Assembly (NCBI RefSeq): GCF_030824335.1
Contig: NZ_JAVBXX010000008.1
Span: 1 to 64,000, forward strand
DNA length: 64,000 bases
Origin: Azonexus sp.
Lineage (GTDB): Bacteria; Pseudomonadota; Gammaproteobacteria; Burkholderiales; Rhodocyclaceae
Direction: 5' to 3'
A program made the position numbers and the translations under genes. Below the pieces are notes generated by a model. The model saw nothing but the letters and a program-made list of their open reading frames with translations. It ran no database searches and was not told the origin of the DNA. Within the stretch, counting starts at the first letter, position 1. Each line of letters begins with the position of its first letter. Below are positions 1 to 8,676 of this stretch, piece by piece.

Positions 1-2483
1 GTGTCGCCGATCTTGTACGCGCCGCCGGTACCGCTGGCGCCGGAAATCGAGATGCGGGCATCGCCGACGCCCGGGGCTTGGTTGTCCACCGTCAGGTTGC
101 TGCTGTCTGCGGTGCTGGTTGTCCCGTTGCCATCGGTTGCGCTGACCGAGACGTTGCGGTTGCCGGCATCAATGCTGCCTGCCGCCAACACATAGCTGGC
201 GCTCCAGATACCGCTGCCGTTGTTCGTCGCCGTCACCGCAGTGCCGCCGCCAAAGGCCGAAAAATCCATCGTCACACCGGTCACGCCGGTTTGATTCTGT
301 CCGCTGGCACTGTTGTCCCATTGCGCCGTGACGGTGTCGCCCACCTTGTAGGTGCTGGCGCTGCCGGTCGGTGTCGAGGTGATGCTGATGTGCGCGTCGG
401 TGACGCTTGGGCCGGCCTGCGCGGTAGTCACGTCGCGCTTGGTTGGTGTGGCCATGAGGTTCGGGGTGCCTTCGTCATCCTGTCCTACGACATAAATGTC
501 GTAGGCAGTTTCTGCCGTCAGGCCGTTGAGGTTGAAAGTGTGAGTGAAGGCTCCGCTACTGACGGCGGCGTTGCCGGCTTTCAGGGCGGCAGCGCCGCTG
601 GCGTCCTGACCCGCCTTGACCTGTGCTGCGCTGGATGCACTGGCCCCATCGGCAAGGACGACGTAGTAAATCGTGCCGGCTTCGTTCAGCGAAGCGTTCA
701 AGTCAAGTGCGGTCGCGGCAATATTTGCGGTCGACGGCGTACTTTCGTCAAAAACCGGGGCAACATTGTCGTTGACCGTGATCGCGAAGACTTCTTCGTA
801 AAAAAGACCGCCGCCATCGGTGCTGCGAACGCGAATGCTGTAGTTGCCCGGAGCCATCGTCGTGGCATCGTTGGCACGCAGGGAGGTGCCGCTGATGTTG
901 AACAGGCTGTTGTTGGTATCGCCGCTGCCTGCCACCAGCGTGTAGGTGAAACTGCTGCCAGGGTCGGGGTCGGGGTCGGTGGAAGACAGCGTGCCTACCG
1001 GAGCGTTTGTGGCAGCCGATTGATTCACGCTCGTATTGCCGAGCGCAATATCCGTCGGGGCGTCGTTGATGCTGGTGGAAACTACTGTCGTACTGGTATT
1101 TGGAGTGCTGTCGGTGCCATCGTTCACCGCAATGGTGAAGCTTGTCGTTTCCGTATTTCCCACAGCCACGCGATTATTGGCTGGGTCAAAGACCAATTGG
1201 CGAATGGCTGCCTGGGCTGCGCTGGTCGTGGTTGATGCCAGTGTGTAGCTGCCGCCGGTGGCGTCGGCAAAGCCGGAGGCAGTCAGCGATGCCGGGGTGA
1301 AGACGCCTTTGGCTGCGGTGTCCAGCGTGACCGTGACGCTCACATTGTTGTTATCGGCATCCTCGATGGTGAGCGTGCTGAAGGGCGAAATTGTCGCGAT
1401 GTCGTTGACGGCCTGGCTGGCAACTGCGCCGCCAATACTGGGTGGGGTATTCCCGCCACCGATGTTTTCCAGTTGGATGTTGTCGAAGTAGGCTTGGAAG
1501 TTGCCGTCACTCGACGAGATTGTCAATGTGGAGAGATTGTCAAAGTCGGCGTTGCTGCTCAAGTTGACGGTTTGGGTTTGGCCGTTGGAGAAACTGACAT
1601 CGACCTTCTTTGCCGCATTACCATTCGGGGTGAAGGTAAAGGTTTCATTTACATCGAAGGATTCCATCAACAGCATGGAGACAAAATCAAACGACTTGCC
1701 GCCCTGAACTGACAAAGTGATGCTGCTGGCGAATTCTCCTGTCGGCATGATCAGAATCATGCCGCTGCTTCCAGTGGGGGTGGCTATGCCAAGACTCTGG
1801 ATATTGGTGACAGTGTCGTGAAATAGTTGAGTGCCATTGATCGCGATATCCAGTGCATCACTGGTTGCGGTATTGGTAATGGTAATCAGCGATGCCGGTC
1901 CGTTACTTAGCGTGGCATCAGGCGAATTGCTGTTGCCGCTATCGCCAGTAAAAGAAACAAGCGCCAATGTGCTTGCATAGTCTGCAATTTTCAGACTTGG
2001 CGTTTCAATAAAGCCGGAGTGGGTTTCGAGATGCCAATCACCACCGAAACGCGTATGCCCCGTCATTGTTGTTGAGGCGGCCACATCCGCACGGGTGAGT
2101 GTGGCAATACCTTCCATCAGTGCCACACCTTCCGGACTTGCTGCGGCATTGCATCCATAAAGCAGAAAATCTCCCTTTTCGCTCATGGCTTGACCAATTT
2201 CCTCGAGTGATCCGGCATGCCGGGGTAGCGTATCCAGTGCCAGGGTGAGACTGCCCAAGTCAATCTGTCCCGCCGAGCCGTGTGAGAGCAGATGAATGGC
2301 ATCCACCGAGCCGGCCGGCTTGCCGGACAGGTATCCGGCAATCTGCCTCAAACCATCGCTGTTGCTATCGACAATGACAACTTCGTGGCCGCGTTGTCTT
2401 GCTGCATCGGCAAGCATTTGCCAGTCACTCAGGTTGTCCACGATGAAGACGATTTCCTGGCGGAACGGATTAGCGCTGCTCAT
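1..2483 (-). CDS. Giant DUF4347 / cadherin-like repeat adhesin, N-terminal part
   Basis: The reading frame starts at ATG 2483 and stays open to the left edge, so only about 827 N-terminal residues are visible. Residues 8-165 match the DUF4347 domain: an IVFIVDN start, a DSNSDGLRQIAGYL block, HLLSHGSAGQ, LLYGCNAA, and a closing ADVAAST...GGDWHLE. This is followed by Thr/Ser/Asp-rich immunoglobulin- or cadherin-like repeats, with phrases such as FTIAVNDGTDSTPNTST and ITSTPTGSASTYKVGDTVTAQW. Proteins of this design are usually several thousand residues long, exported by a type I system and used in adhesion or biofilm formation; export cannot be checked because the C terminus is outside the window. 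It has no Sec signal peptide, as expected for type I export. It lies 64 bp downstream of the luxR-type gene on the same strand and may be cotranscribed with it. Confidence 0.85.
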   Translation of the reverse strand, partial: MSSANPFRQEIVFIVDNLSDWQMLADAARQRGHEVVIVDSNSDGLRQIAGYLSGKPAGSVDAIHLLSHGSAGQIDLGSLTLALDTLPRHAGSLEEIGQAMSEKGDFLLYGCNAAASPEGVALMEGIATLTRADVAASTTMTGHTRFGGDWHLETHSGFIETPSLKIADYASTLALVSFTGDSGNSNSPDATLSNGPASLITITNTATSDALDIAINGTQLFHDTVTNIQSLGIATPTGSSGMILIMPTGEFASSITLSVQGGKSFDFVSMLLMESFDVNETFTFTPNGNAAKKVDVSFSNGQTQTVNLSSNADFDNLSTLTISSSDGNFQAYFDNIQLENIGGGNTPPSIGGAVASQAVNDIATISPFSTLTIEDADNNNVSVTVTLDTAAKGVFTPASLTASGFADATGGSYTLASTTTSAAQAAIRQLVFDPANNRVAVGNTETTSFTIAVNDGTDSTPNTSTTVVSTSINDAPTDIALGNTSVNQSAATNAPVGTLSSTDPDPDPGSSFTYTLVAGSGDTNNSLFNISGTSLRANDATTMAPGNYSIRVRSTDGGGLFYEEVFAITVNDNVAPVFDESTPSTANIAATALDLNASLNEAGTIYYVVLADGASASSAAQVKAGQDASGAAALKAGNAAVSSGAFTHTFNLNGLTAETAYDIYVVGQDDEGTPNLMATPTKRDVTTAQAGPSVTDAHISITSTPTGSASTYKVGDTVTAQWDNSASGQNQTGVTGVTMDFSAFGGGTAVTATNNGSGIWSASYVLAAGSIDAGNRNVSVSATDGNGTTSTADSSNLTVDNQAPGVGDARISISGASGTGGAYKIGD

Positions 2484-2547
2484 GGTTTTTCCCTTTTATC
2501 GGTGGCAGGGGGCCGGCTTGTTGCCGGCGGTCGGGCATCAGAAAGTG

Positions 2548-3267
2548 TCAAACAACCAGCGCGCCGCTTTGTATTGCCGCAGCGATGGCGGCCTGGCGGC
2601 TTTTTGCCCCCAGTTTTCCGCGGGCATTGCCGATATGGAAATTGACCGTCGAAACGGTGCAATACATCAGGTCGGCGATTTGTTTTGAACTCTTGCCTGT
2701 GGCGGCCCAGCGCAGGCATTCCTGCTCGCGCACAGTCAGCGGGTGGTGTGTGGTTTTACAGCCTGGGTAGGCGAATGAGCGGCTGGTGTGGGCGAGGACA
2801 TCGCGCAACAGGAGTATCGACTGGAGACGGGTGGCCAGAAATGCTTCGAATTCCGGGCCGGGGGCAATATCCCGTGACAGGCAGAGTTGACCGTAGATGC
2901 CGTCCGGGCCGTGGGCCGGGAAACTGATGCCGGCGCGCAGGCCGAAGCCGCAGCCTTCGTCGTAGATACGTCGTTGTTCGCTGCGGGCAAAGACTTCGGG
3001 AGTCCAGATCAGGGGCAGGTTGCCGCGCATGCAATGGATCAGTTTGTAATCCTGGGCGATGTAGCCGCGCCCGAAGTAACGGTCAAGCCAATCCTTGGGG
3101 AAGGAGCTACGTATCCATGCGCTGCTGAGCGGTGATTTGACGTGGGGGATGGTGCCGAACAGGCAGAAATCGAAACCGAGACGCTTGCTGTGTGCAAAGA
3201 AGGCATTCGTCCAGATGACGTCGTTGTCTGCATTAAGCAGATCGCTGAATTCTTCGAAAAAGTGCAA
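2548..3267 (-). CDS. LuxR-family regulator with autoinducer-binding domain (solo)
   Basis: This 239-residue protein has the two-domain layout of quorum-sensing LuxR proteins. An autoinducer-binding-like region covers about residues 15-160 (LGFDFCLFG, FPKDWLDRYFGRGY, LPLIW) and a GerE helix-turn-helix covers about 175-235 (LTVREQECLRWAATGKSSKQ, STVNFHIGNARGKLGA). The ligand domain keeps the W/Y/D pattern, but the residue after the conserved Asp is Tyr (QDYKL) where most receptors have Pro (DP). No luxI-type synthase is in the window, so it is a solo here. The chosen start is TTG because no in-frame ATG lies between the predicted promoter and the domain; this start is uncertain. It precedes the giant adhesin gene on the same strand, which is its likely target. 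Confidence 0.85.
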   Translation of the reverse strand: MHFFEEFSDLLNADNDVIWTNAFFAHSKRLGFDFCLFGTIPHVKSPLSSAWIRSSFPKDWLDRYFGRGYIAQDYKLIHCMRGNLPLIWTPEVFARSEQRRIYDEGCGFGLRAGISFPAHGPDGIYGQLCLSRDIAPGPEFEAFLATRLQSILLLRDVLAHTSRSFAYPGCKTTHHPLTVREQECLRWAATGKSSKQIADLMYCTVSTVNFHIGNARGKLGAKSRQAAIAAAIQSGALVV

Positions 3268-3305
3268 TTTGAATGGCCGGGTAGAAGTAGGCGAAATGCA
3301 TGGAG

Positions 3306-3360
3306 CGCCCTCATTCTAAGGATTCGGCATGTAAATTGAACCTATGATATTTGCTAGGTT
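3306..3360 (-). promoter_or_regulatory. luxR promoter with lux-box-like palindrome over the -35 region
   Basis: On the minus strand, TTCAAT (plus 3335-3340) and TAGAAT (plus 3313-3318) form a plausible sigma-70 promoter with a 16-bp spacer, giving a start near 3306. Overlapping the -35 is a 22-bp palindrome at 3339-3360 with perfect 6-bp arms AACCTA and TAGGTT and a 10-bp spacer. The Vibrio fischeri lux box has the same geometry (ACCTG-N10-CAGGT). Its centre lies about 43 bp upstream of the inferred start, the classic class-II activator position. The rest of the 319-bp gap (3361-3586) shows nothing else I can assign. Confidence 0.5.
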
Positions 3361-3586
3361 TTTCCCATTCGGATCGGTTCGGGGCGAGCACGAGCGCGTC
3401 TTGTTGGCTGGGGTTGAAGAGTTTTTGGGATGGCAGGCGGCTCAGGAGCGTGCCTTTCGGCCAGAGAGACCTGTGAACTTTGACAGTTACCCAGCCCGCC
3501 GCTGCTCGTTACAGTGTGTCTGCAGACTGCAAATGCCTTCGGGATTCGCCCTTGGGCATGGAAAAAGTTTAAAAAAAGAAGAGGCC

Positions 3587-3841
3587 ATGAGCGCACACTC
3601 GAATTCTTGTTCCGCAGAAAATCGTCCGTTGGCGGCTTTCGCCGAAGAGGCTGCCTCGGTAGCGACGAATGATCCCCCGGCTTCCGCCGAACCACTACCG
3701 GTGGTGTTGAGCATGCATCCACATGATTATCTGTTGATCGAAAAGGCGGCCCGGCACAAAGGGATTTCGGCGCTGGAGTTCATCGAATTGGCGGCGTATC
3801 AATGCGCCAAGGAAATTGTGATCAAAGGTGGGCGGGCTTAA
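3587..3841 (+). CDS. Small ribbon-helix-helix-like protein (DUF1778/TacA-like C terminus)
   Basis: This predicted 84-residue protein starts at ATG 3587, behind a purine-rich AAAAAAAGAAGAGG stretch. The first 40 residues are Ser/Ala/Glu-rich and look disordered. The last 45 (LSMHPHDYLLIEKAARHKGI, SALEFIELAAYQCAKEIVI) resemble DUF1778/TacA-type antitoxins: a strand ending in an Asp/Glu-containing turn, then LIEKAA, then S..EF...AA...A.E. No GNAT toxin gene follows; the next gene is a convergent aldolase that overlaps by 4 bp. It may be an orphan antitoxin-like DNA-binding protein. The assignment rests on sequence pattern only. Confidence 0.55.
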   Translation: MSAHSNSCSAENRPLAAFAEEAASVATNDPPASAEPLPVVLSMHPHDYLLIEKAARHKGISALEFIELAAYQCAKEIVIKGGRA

Positions 3842-4635
3842 TAGTTGCTGACGCTCTGAGCACCGGCTTCCGGCCGATACGTTCGCAGCAGTTCCGTTGC
3901 TGCTGCGGCCAGAAGAAGTGCATCGATGCCAACGGCGATAAACCGGGCGCCGGCATCGTGGTACTTCTGGACGATTTTTTGATCGCTGCAGAGAACGCCA
4001 CCGCATTTCCCGGCGGCCCGGACTTTTTGCAGGCCGGCTTCAATCATGCTGACAATATGCGGGTGATTGGATTGGCCGAGATGACCATAGGATGCGGCTA
4101 AATCCGCTGCGCCAAAGAAGATGCCGTCAACGCCTTCAACCGCCAGGATGGACTCGAGATTCTCGAAGCCTTCCCTGGTTTCCACCTGAAGCAGCAAGCA
4201 CATCTGGTCATTGGCCAGTGCGCTGTAGTCTTTGATCCTCCCCCAACGGGATGCTCTTGCCAATGCAGCGCCAACACCGCGGATGCCGGCGGGAGGGTAG
4301 CGCATTGCCCGAACCAGTTCGGTCGCCTGGGCGGCACTATCCACCATCGGAATGAGCAAGGTTTGAACACCGGTTTCGAGGAGTTGTTTGATCAGTACAT
4401 GGTCGCCTTGCGGTGGACGGACGATGGCGTGTGAAGGATACGGTTCAATGGCTTGCAACTGGGACAGGATGCTGCGCAGGTCATTGGGGCCGTGTTCACC
4501 ATCGATGAGCAGCCAGTCGAACCCCGTACCGGCACAAATTTCCGCACTGAAGGTATCGGCAAGGCCAAGCCAAAGTCCGATGCGTGTCTTGCCGGCGTGC
4601 AGATCGGCCTTGAACTGGTTGAACGGGATGTCCAT
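3838..4635 (-). CDS. HpcH/HpaI family class II aldolase
   Basis: This 265-residue protein has the length of the family (about 250-270 residues). Hallmarks include GLWLGLADTFSAEI, the DWLLIDGEHGPND loop with a catalytic-type His, RPPQ...IKQLLETGVQTLLIPM, the RYPPAGIRGVG glycine loop, LLLQVETREG with a metal-binding Glu, and DGIFFGAADLAASYG with a metal-binding Asp. HpaI itself splits 4-hydroxy-2-oxoheptane-1,7-dioate into pyruvate and succinic semialdehyde. The in vivo substrate here could be another 2-keto-3-hydroxy acid, since no homoprotocatechuate genes are nearby. It stands alone between convergent and same-strand neighbours. Confidence is high for the family and low for the exact substrate. 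Confidence 0.88.
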   Translation of the reverse strand: MDIPFNQFKADLHAGKTRIGLWLGLADTFSAEICAGTGFDWLLIDGEHGPNDLRSILSQLQAIEPYPSHAIVRPPQGDHVLIKQLLETGVQTLLIPMVDSAAQATELVRAMRYPPAGIRGVGAALARASRWGRIKDYSALANDQMCLLLQVETREGFENLESILAVEGVDGIFFGAADLAASYGHLGQSNHPHIVSMIEAGLQKVRAAGKCGGVLCSDQKIVQKYHDAGARFIAVGIDALLLAAAATELLRTYRPEAGAQSVSNY

Positions 4636-4827
4636 GTTGCTGTGCGCTCCATTTGTGTCGGCAGGGCCGGCAGCGAGCGCAAGGCCGCGCCAGCTTCCCG
4701 GTCGGATTATTGAAATCCGGAGAGAATTTAGCTCGGGCCAAATGGGGCGTCCAATGCGATTTTGGGTGAAGTGTCATGCCTTTCAGGTATGAGGCTGACC
4801 CCGGTTCGTATCCCGGTTCATTTTCGA

Positions 4828-5727
4828 TCAGATGGATTCGCGCATTCGTTTGATGTCGCGTTGGGGCGGCTCACCAAATAGACGGCTGTATTCCCGGCTG
4901 AATTGGGAGGCGCTTTCATACCCTACGCGCACTGCCGCACTGCTGGCATCCATATCCTCGTTCAGCATCAGTTGCCTGGCTTCCTGCAGTCGGAGGTTCT
5001 TCAGGTACTGCAAAGGGCTCATGCCGGCGACTGCACGGAAATGCTGGCGAAAGGTCGACGGACTCATGTGGACGGTCGCGGCCAAGTCATCCATCGGCAT
5101 ATTTTCCTTGTAATGCTGTTTCAACCAGGCAACAGCTTTGGCAATCTGCTGGCTTGGCGAACCGACAGCGACGAGATGGCGCAGCGTGGGGCCGTGTTCC
5201 CCGTTCAGCAGTCGGACGATGATCTCCTGCTGGATCAAGGGGGCGAGAAACGGGATCAACTGCGGTTCGGCCAGCAACTGGATCAGGCGGGTCAGCGCAT
5301 CCCGCAGTCCTTCATCCAGCGTTACGATGGACAGCGCTCGCGTTGTCGAAACCTTGAGTGGCGCGGCAAACTCCATCTCGGCGGCCGACTGGGCAATCGT
5401 CCGGGCATCCAGTTCCAGGCGTATGCCGAGATAAGGTTTGGCGGTGCTGGCTTGGGTGACATAGGACACCACAGGCAGGTCGACCGTCGTGATCAAGGAC
5501 TGACCTGGCCCATAGTCGTAGACCTCTTCACCCAGCGTGACGCGTTTATCGCCCTGTACGGTCAGGGCGAGCCCGAGACCGTAGATGCAGGGCATCGGGT
5601 CTGTGGCGGAGCTGCGCCGGAAGATCATCAGCGCAGGAATCCGCGTGCTGTGGTTTCCATCGGTTTGGGCAATGTCGCCTGCCAGACGGGTAAGCGCTTC
5701 TTCATTCTGATTAACCTTAGCCAGCAT
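4828..5727 (-). CDS. AraC-family transcriptional regulator (YqhC-like)
   Basis: From ATG 5727 the product is about 299 residues; a TTG nine codons upstream is the alternative start. The N-terminal half resembles the AraC_N domain of YqhC-type regulators (IPALMIFRRSS, YGLGLALTVQGDKRVTLGEE, YGPGQSLITTVDLPV). The C-terminal 100 residues carry the two AraC helix-turn-helix motifs (MDDLAATVHMSPSTFRQHFR, then SSAAVRVGYESASQFSREYS, closing FGEPP). In enteric bacteria YqhC activates aldehyde reductase genes in response to aldehydes. Here the gene is divergent from a molybdenum aldehyde-oxidase-type operon starting at 5929, which fits aldehyde-responsive control. That link is inferred from position. 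Confidence 0.88.
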   Translation of the reverse strand: MLAKVNQNEEALTRLAGDIAQTDGNHSTRIPALMIFRRSSATDPMPCIYGLGLALTVQGDKRVTLGEEVYDYGPGQSLITTVDLPVVSYVTQASTAKPYLGIRLELDARTIAQSAAEMEFAAPLKVSTTRALSIVTLDEGLRDALTRLIQLLAEPQLIPFLAPLIQQEIIVRLLNGEHGPTLRHLVAVGSPSQQIAKAVAWLKQHYKENMPMDDLAATVHMSPSTFRQHFRAVAGMSPLQYLKNLRLQEARQLMLNEDMDASSAAVRVGYESASQFSREYSRLFGEPPQRDIKRMRESI

Positions 5728-5928
5728 TCTCTGTGTCCATGAAATTAGTCGCAAGGCGAGGAAGTGTCAGGCTGAAGACTAGCATCGGCAAGCCAACACA
5801 ATTCGGCGGATAACGGATGTTCGTCGAATCAGGCAATAATTGAATCGGATTTGGCAAACCCTTGCACTACCTCATGGGCGAAACTGCAGGCTATCTTTCG
5901 TCATACCCCTCAGCCAATGGAGGCTCCC

Positions 5929-6402
5929 ATGATCACTCTCAATGTCAACGGCAAGGATGTCCAGGTGGATGTCGCGCCGGATACCCCGCTGTTATGGGTT
6001 CTGCGCGATACGCTGCAACTTGGCGGGACCAAATACGGTTGCGGTACAGCAGTGTGCGGTGCCTGTACCGTGCATCTGGATGGTGAGGCCATTCGTTCAT
6101 GCATCACGCCTGTTTCAACGGTACACGGCAAGAAAGTCAGCACAATTGAAGCCACTACTGATGGTAGTGATCCGGTCGGGGCAGCCGTGCATGCGGCCTG
6201 GGTGAAGCATGACGTGGTGCAGTGCGGTTATTGTCAGAGTGGCCAGATCATGAGCGCGACGGCTTTCCTCAAATCGTTGCCGCGCGGCAAGCAACCAAGC
6301 GCCACCGAAATCGACTCGGCCATGGCGGGCAATATCTGCCGTTGCGGTACCTATGTCCGCATTCGTGCAGCGGTGGCCGATGCCGCCCAGACACTCGCCT
6401 GA
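5929..6402 (+). CDS. Molybdenum hydroxylase small [2Fe-2S] subunit (IorA/PaoA-like)
   Basis: ATG 5929 follows a GGAGG ribosome site and gives 157 residues, the normal size for this subunit; the frame is open further upstream without a better start. The N-terminal plant-type ferredoxin cluster is present (KYGCGTAVCGACTVHLDG with a following C), and the C-terminal helical [2Fe-2S] domain has the CGYCQSG...CRCGTY pattern. The protein relays electrons from the molybdopterin site in the large subunit encoded next. There is no separate FAD subunit gene, as in isoquinoline 1-oxidoreductase (IorAB) systems, which instead pass electrons to cytochromes. First gene of a four-gene operon. Confidence 0.92.
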   Translation: MITLNVNGKDVQVDVAPDTPLLWVLRDTLQLGGTKYGCGTAVCGACTVHLDGEAIRSCITPVSTVHGKKVSTIEATTDGSDPVGAAVHAAWVKHDVVQCGYCQSGQIMSATAFLKSLPRGKQPSATEIDSAMAGNICRCGTYVRIRAAVADAAQTLA

Positions 6403-6412
6403 AGGAGCAGCC

Positions 6413-8674
6413 ATGTTGCCAAACATTGACTACAGCGAAATGCCGCGTGCCTTGCAACATCTGATGCTGAGGGAGCAATCCGATGCCGAGGTTGCGACGT
6501 TTTCGCGTCGCCAATTCCTCAAGCTGGCCGGCTCGGTTGGTCTGACGCTCGGTGCCTTTCCTCATCTGGCCAGCGCGCAGACCAACGCAGCCGACCCGGC
6601 AAGCAGCAGTCTCAAGCCGACTCAGCAGCCATTGGCGTTCGTGCACATCGCTGCCAGTGGTGAAGTCACCGTCACCATAAACCGGCTGGATTTCGGCCAG
6701 GGGGTGCTGACGGCACTACCGATGATCCTGGCCGAAGAACTGGATGCGGACTGGGGGCTGGTGCGCAGCCAGCATGGTTCGAACGATCCGGCCTATGTCG
6801 ATCCGATGTTCGGCATTCACCTTACCGGCGGGTCCAATTCGGTCAAGAACAGTTTTGTCCAGTACCGCGAGCTTGGTGCGCGTGCCCGAGCGATGTTGCT
6901 GGGCGCTGCCGCAGCACGCTGGAAGGTGGATGTGTCCGCACTGCACACCCAGGCCGGGATGGTGCTCGGTCCCGATGGCCGCAAAGCGAGTTACGGTGAA
7001 CTGGCCGAGGCGGCCATGGCCCAGCCTGTGCCCGATACGGTCGTGCTCAAGGATGCCAAGGATTTTCGCATCATCGGTCATCCCACCACTCGCCTCGATG
7101 CACGGGTCAAAAGCAGTGGGCAGCAGGTGTTCGGGATCGACGTTCAACTGCCCGGACAACTGACGGCGGTGGTGGCGCATCCCCCGGTTTTCGGTGCCCG
7201 CCTGGCTTCGGTAGACGATAGTGCGGCGCTTGCCATCAAGGGAGTGAAGGCCGTGCTGCGTATCCCGGTGGATCGCGGTGGCGAAGGGGTGGCCGTGGTC
7301 GCCGAGGGTTACTGGCCGGCCAAGCAGGGGCGCGATGTGCTGAAGCTGGCATGGAGTACGGCAGCCGTGGAAAAAGTGGACAGCGAACGCATGCTGACCC
7401 AGTACCGCGAGTTGGCCGCTCGACCCGGCCCGCGGCGCTTCGATGCCGATATGGCGCCACTGGCAAGCGCGCCACACCGGCTGGAAGCCGAGTTCGTATT
7501 TCCCTACCTGGCCCATGCCCCGATGGAGCCGCTGAACTGTACCGTCCGGCTGGCCGACGGATTGGCCGAGCTGTGGGTCGGCACCCAGTGCCCCGGTCTG
7601 GATGGCGCTGCGGCCGCCCGTGTTCTGGGTCTCAAGCCGGAACAGGTAAAGATGCATGTCCAGATGACGGGCGGCGGCTTCGGCCGGCGTTTTGTCAGCA
7701 CCAGCGACTATGTGCTCGAAGCTTGCGAGATTGCCAAGGCTGCGCGTGCCGTCGGCCTGAATGTGCCGGTTCGCCTGTTATGGAGCCGGGAGGACGACAT
7801 CAAGGGCGGTTACTACCGGCCCATGCACTTGCACCGGGCGCATATCGGCTTCGACGCGCAGGGCAATGTTCTGGCCTGGGACCACGTCATTGTCGGCCAG
7901 TCCATTACCGCGGGGTCCGTGTTCGAGCAGTTCCAGGTCAAGAATGGCATCGACGGGACGGCGACAGAGGGCATGCGCGATCCCTATCCGCTGCCGATGC
8001 GCCTGACCGTACACCACCCCAAACTCAATGTGCCGGTACTGTGGTGGCGCAGCGTGGGTTCCACCCACACGGCCTACGTCATGGAGACTTTGCTGGACGA
8101 CATTGCGCGCGCCACCCAGCAGGACCCGGTGGCTTACCGCATGCGCCTGTTTGGCGATCGGCACCCGCGCCATCGCGCTGCGCTGCAACTGGCGGTAGAC
8201 AAGAGCGGCTATGGCAAAAAAAACCTGCCATCCGGCCAGGCCTGGGGCGTGGCCGTACACGAATCCTTCGATTCCGTGGTTGCCTACGTGGTTGAAGCCT
8301 CGGTACAGCAGGGCAGCCCGGTGCTGCATCGCGTGACGGCAGGGGTGCATTGCAATCTTGTGGTCAACCCGCGCACCGTCGAAGCCCAGGTGCAGGGGGC
8401 GGCCCTGATGGGCTTGTCGATGTGTCTGCCGGGGGCGGCCATTACACTGAAGGACGGTGTGGTCGAACAGAGCAATTTCGGTGACTTCATGGTGCCGCGC
8501 ATCACCGACATGCCGCTCTTCGAGGTGCATGTCGTACCCAGTGCCGAGCCGCCAACCGGCATGGGCGAGCCGGGCCTGCCGCCCCTGGCGCCGGCCTTTG
8601 CCAACGCCATCGCGCGCCTGACGGGCAAATCGCTGCGCCAGCTACCGTTCGACACCCGTCTGTCGGGGAGCTAG
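6413..8674 (+). CDS. Molybdenum hydroxylase large subunit (IorB-like, Tat-exported)
   Basis: ATG 6413 follows GAAGGAG and gives 753 residues. A twin-arginine signal (SRRQFLKLAGSVGLTLG, ending near ASAQ) sits at about residues 28-60, so the enzyme is probably periplasmic or membrane-facing. The rest matches xanthine-oxidase-family large subunits of the isoquinoline 1-oxidoreductase type: HIAASGEVTVTINRLDFGQGV, LTGGSNSVKNS, GGGFGRRF near the molybdenum cofactor, and GMGEPGLPPLAPAFANA near the C terminus, where the catalytic Glu is expected. It probably hydroxylates an aldehyde or N-heterocycle; the substrate cannot be told from sequence. It lies 10 bp after the iron-sulfur subunit gene and 2 bp before xdhC. 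Confidence 0.9.
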   Translation: MLPNIDYSEMPRALQHLMLREQSDAEVATFSRRQFLKLAGSVGLTLGAFPHLASAQTNAADPASSSLKPTQQPLAFVHIAASGEVTVTINRLDFGQGVLTALPMILAEELDADWGLVRSQHGSNDPAYVDPMFGIHLTGGSNSVKNSFVQYRELGARARAMLLGAAAARWKVDVSALHTQAGMVLGPDGRKASYGELAEAAMAQPVPDTVVLKDAKDFRIIGHPTTRLDARVKSSGQQVFGIDVQLPGQLTAVVAHPPVFGARLASVDDSAALAIKGVKAVLRIPVDRGGEGVAVVAEGYWPAKQGRDVLKLAWSTAAVEKVDSERMLTQYRELAARPGPRRFDADMAPLASAPHRLEAEFVFPYLAHAPMEPLNCTVRLADGLAELWVGTQCPGLDGAAAARVLGLKPEQVKMHVQMTGGGFGRRFVSTSDYVLEACEIAKAARAVGLNVPVRLLWSREDDIKGGYYRPMHLHRAHIGFDAQGNVLAWDHVIVGQSITAGSVFEQFQVKNGIDGTATEGMRDPYPLPMRLTVHHPKLNVPVLWWRSVGSTHTAYVMETLLDDIARATQQDPVAYRMRLFGDRHPRHRAALQLAVDKSGYGKKNLPSGQAWGVAVHESFDSVVAYVVEASVQQGSPVLHRVTAGVHCNLVVNPRTVEAQVQGAALMGLSMCLPGAAITLKDGVVEQSNFGDFMVPRITDMPLFEVHVVPSAEPPTGMGEPGLPPLAPAFANAIARLTGKSLRQLPFDTRLSGS

Positions 8675-8676
8675 CC

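Noticed and set aside
78-1235. A 385-codon plus-strand frame at the left edge
   Set aside because: Antisense shadow of the DUF4347 adhesin, whose minus-strand frame is open over the whole region and has domain-level support.
5849-5866. Sigma-54-like sequence TTTGGCAAACCCTTGCAC upstream of the molybdenum hydroxylase operon
   Set aside because: The GG and GC elements are 9 bp apart instead of the required 10, and no sigma-54 activator is linked to this operon. The divergent AraC regulator suggests sigma-70 control.
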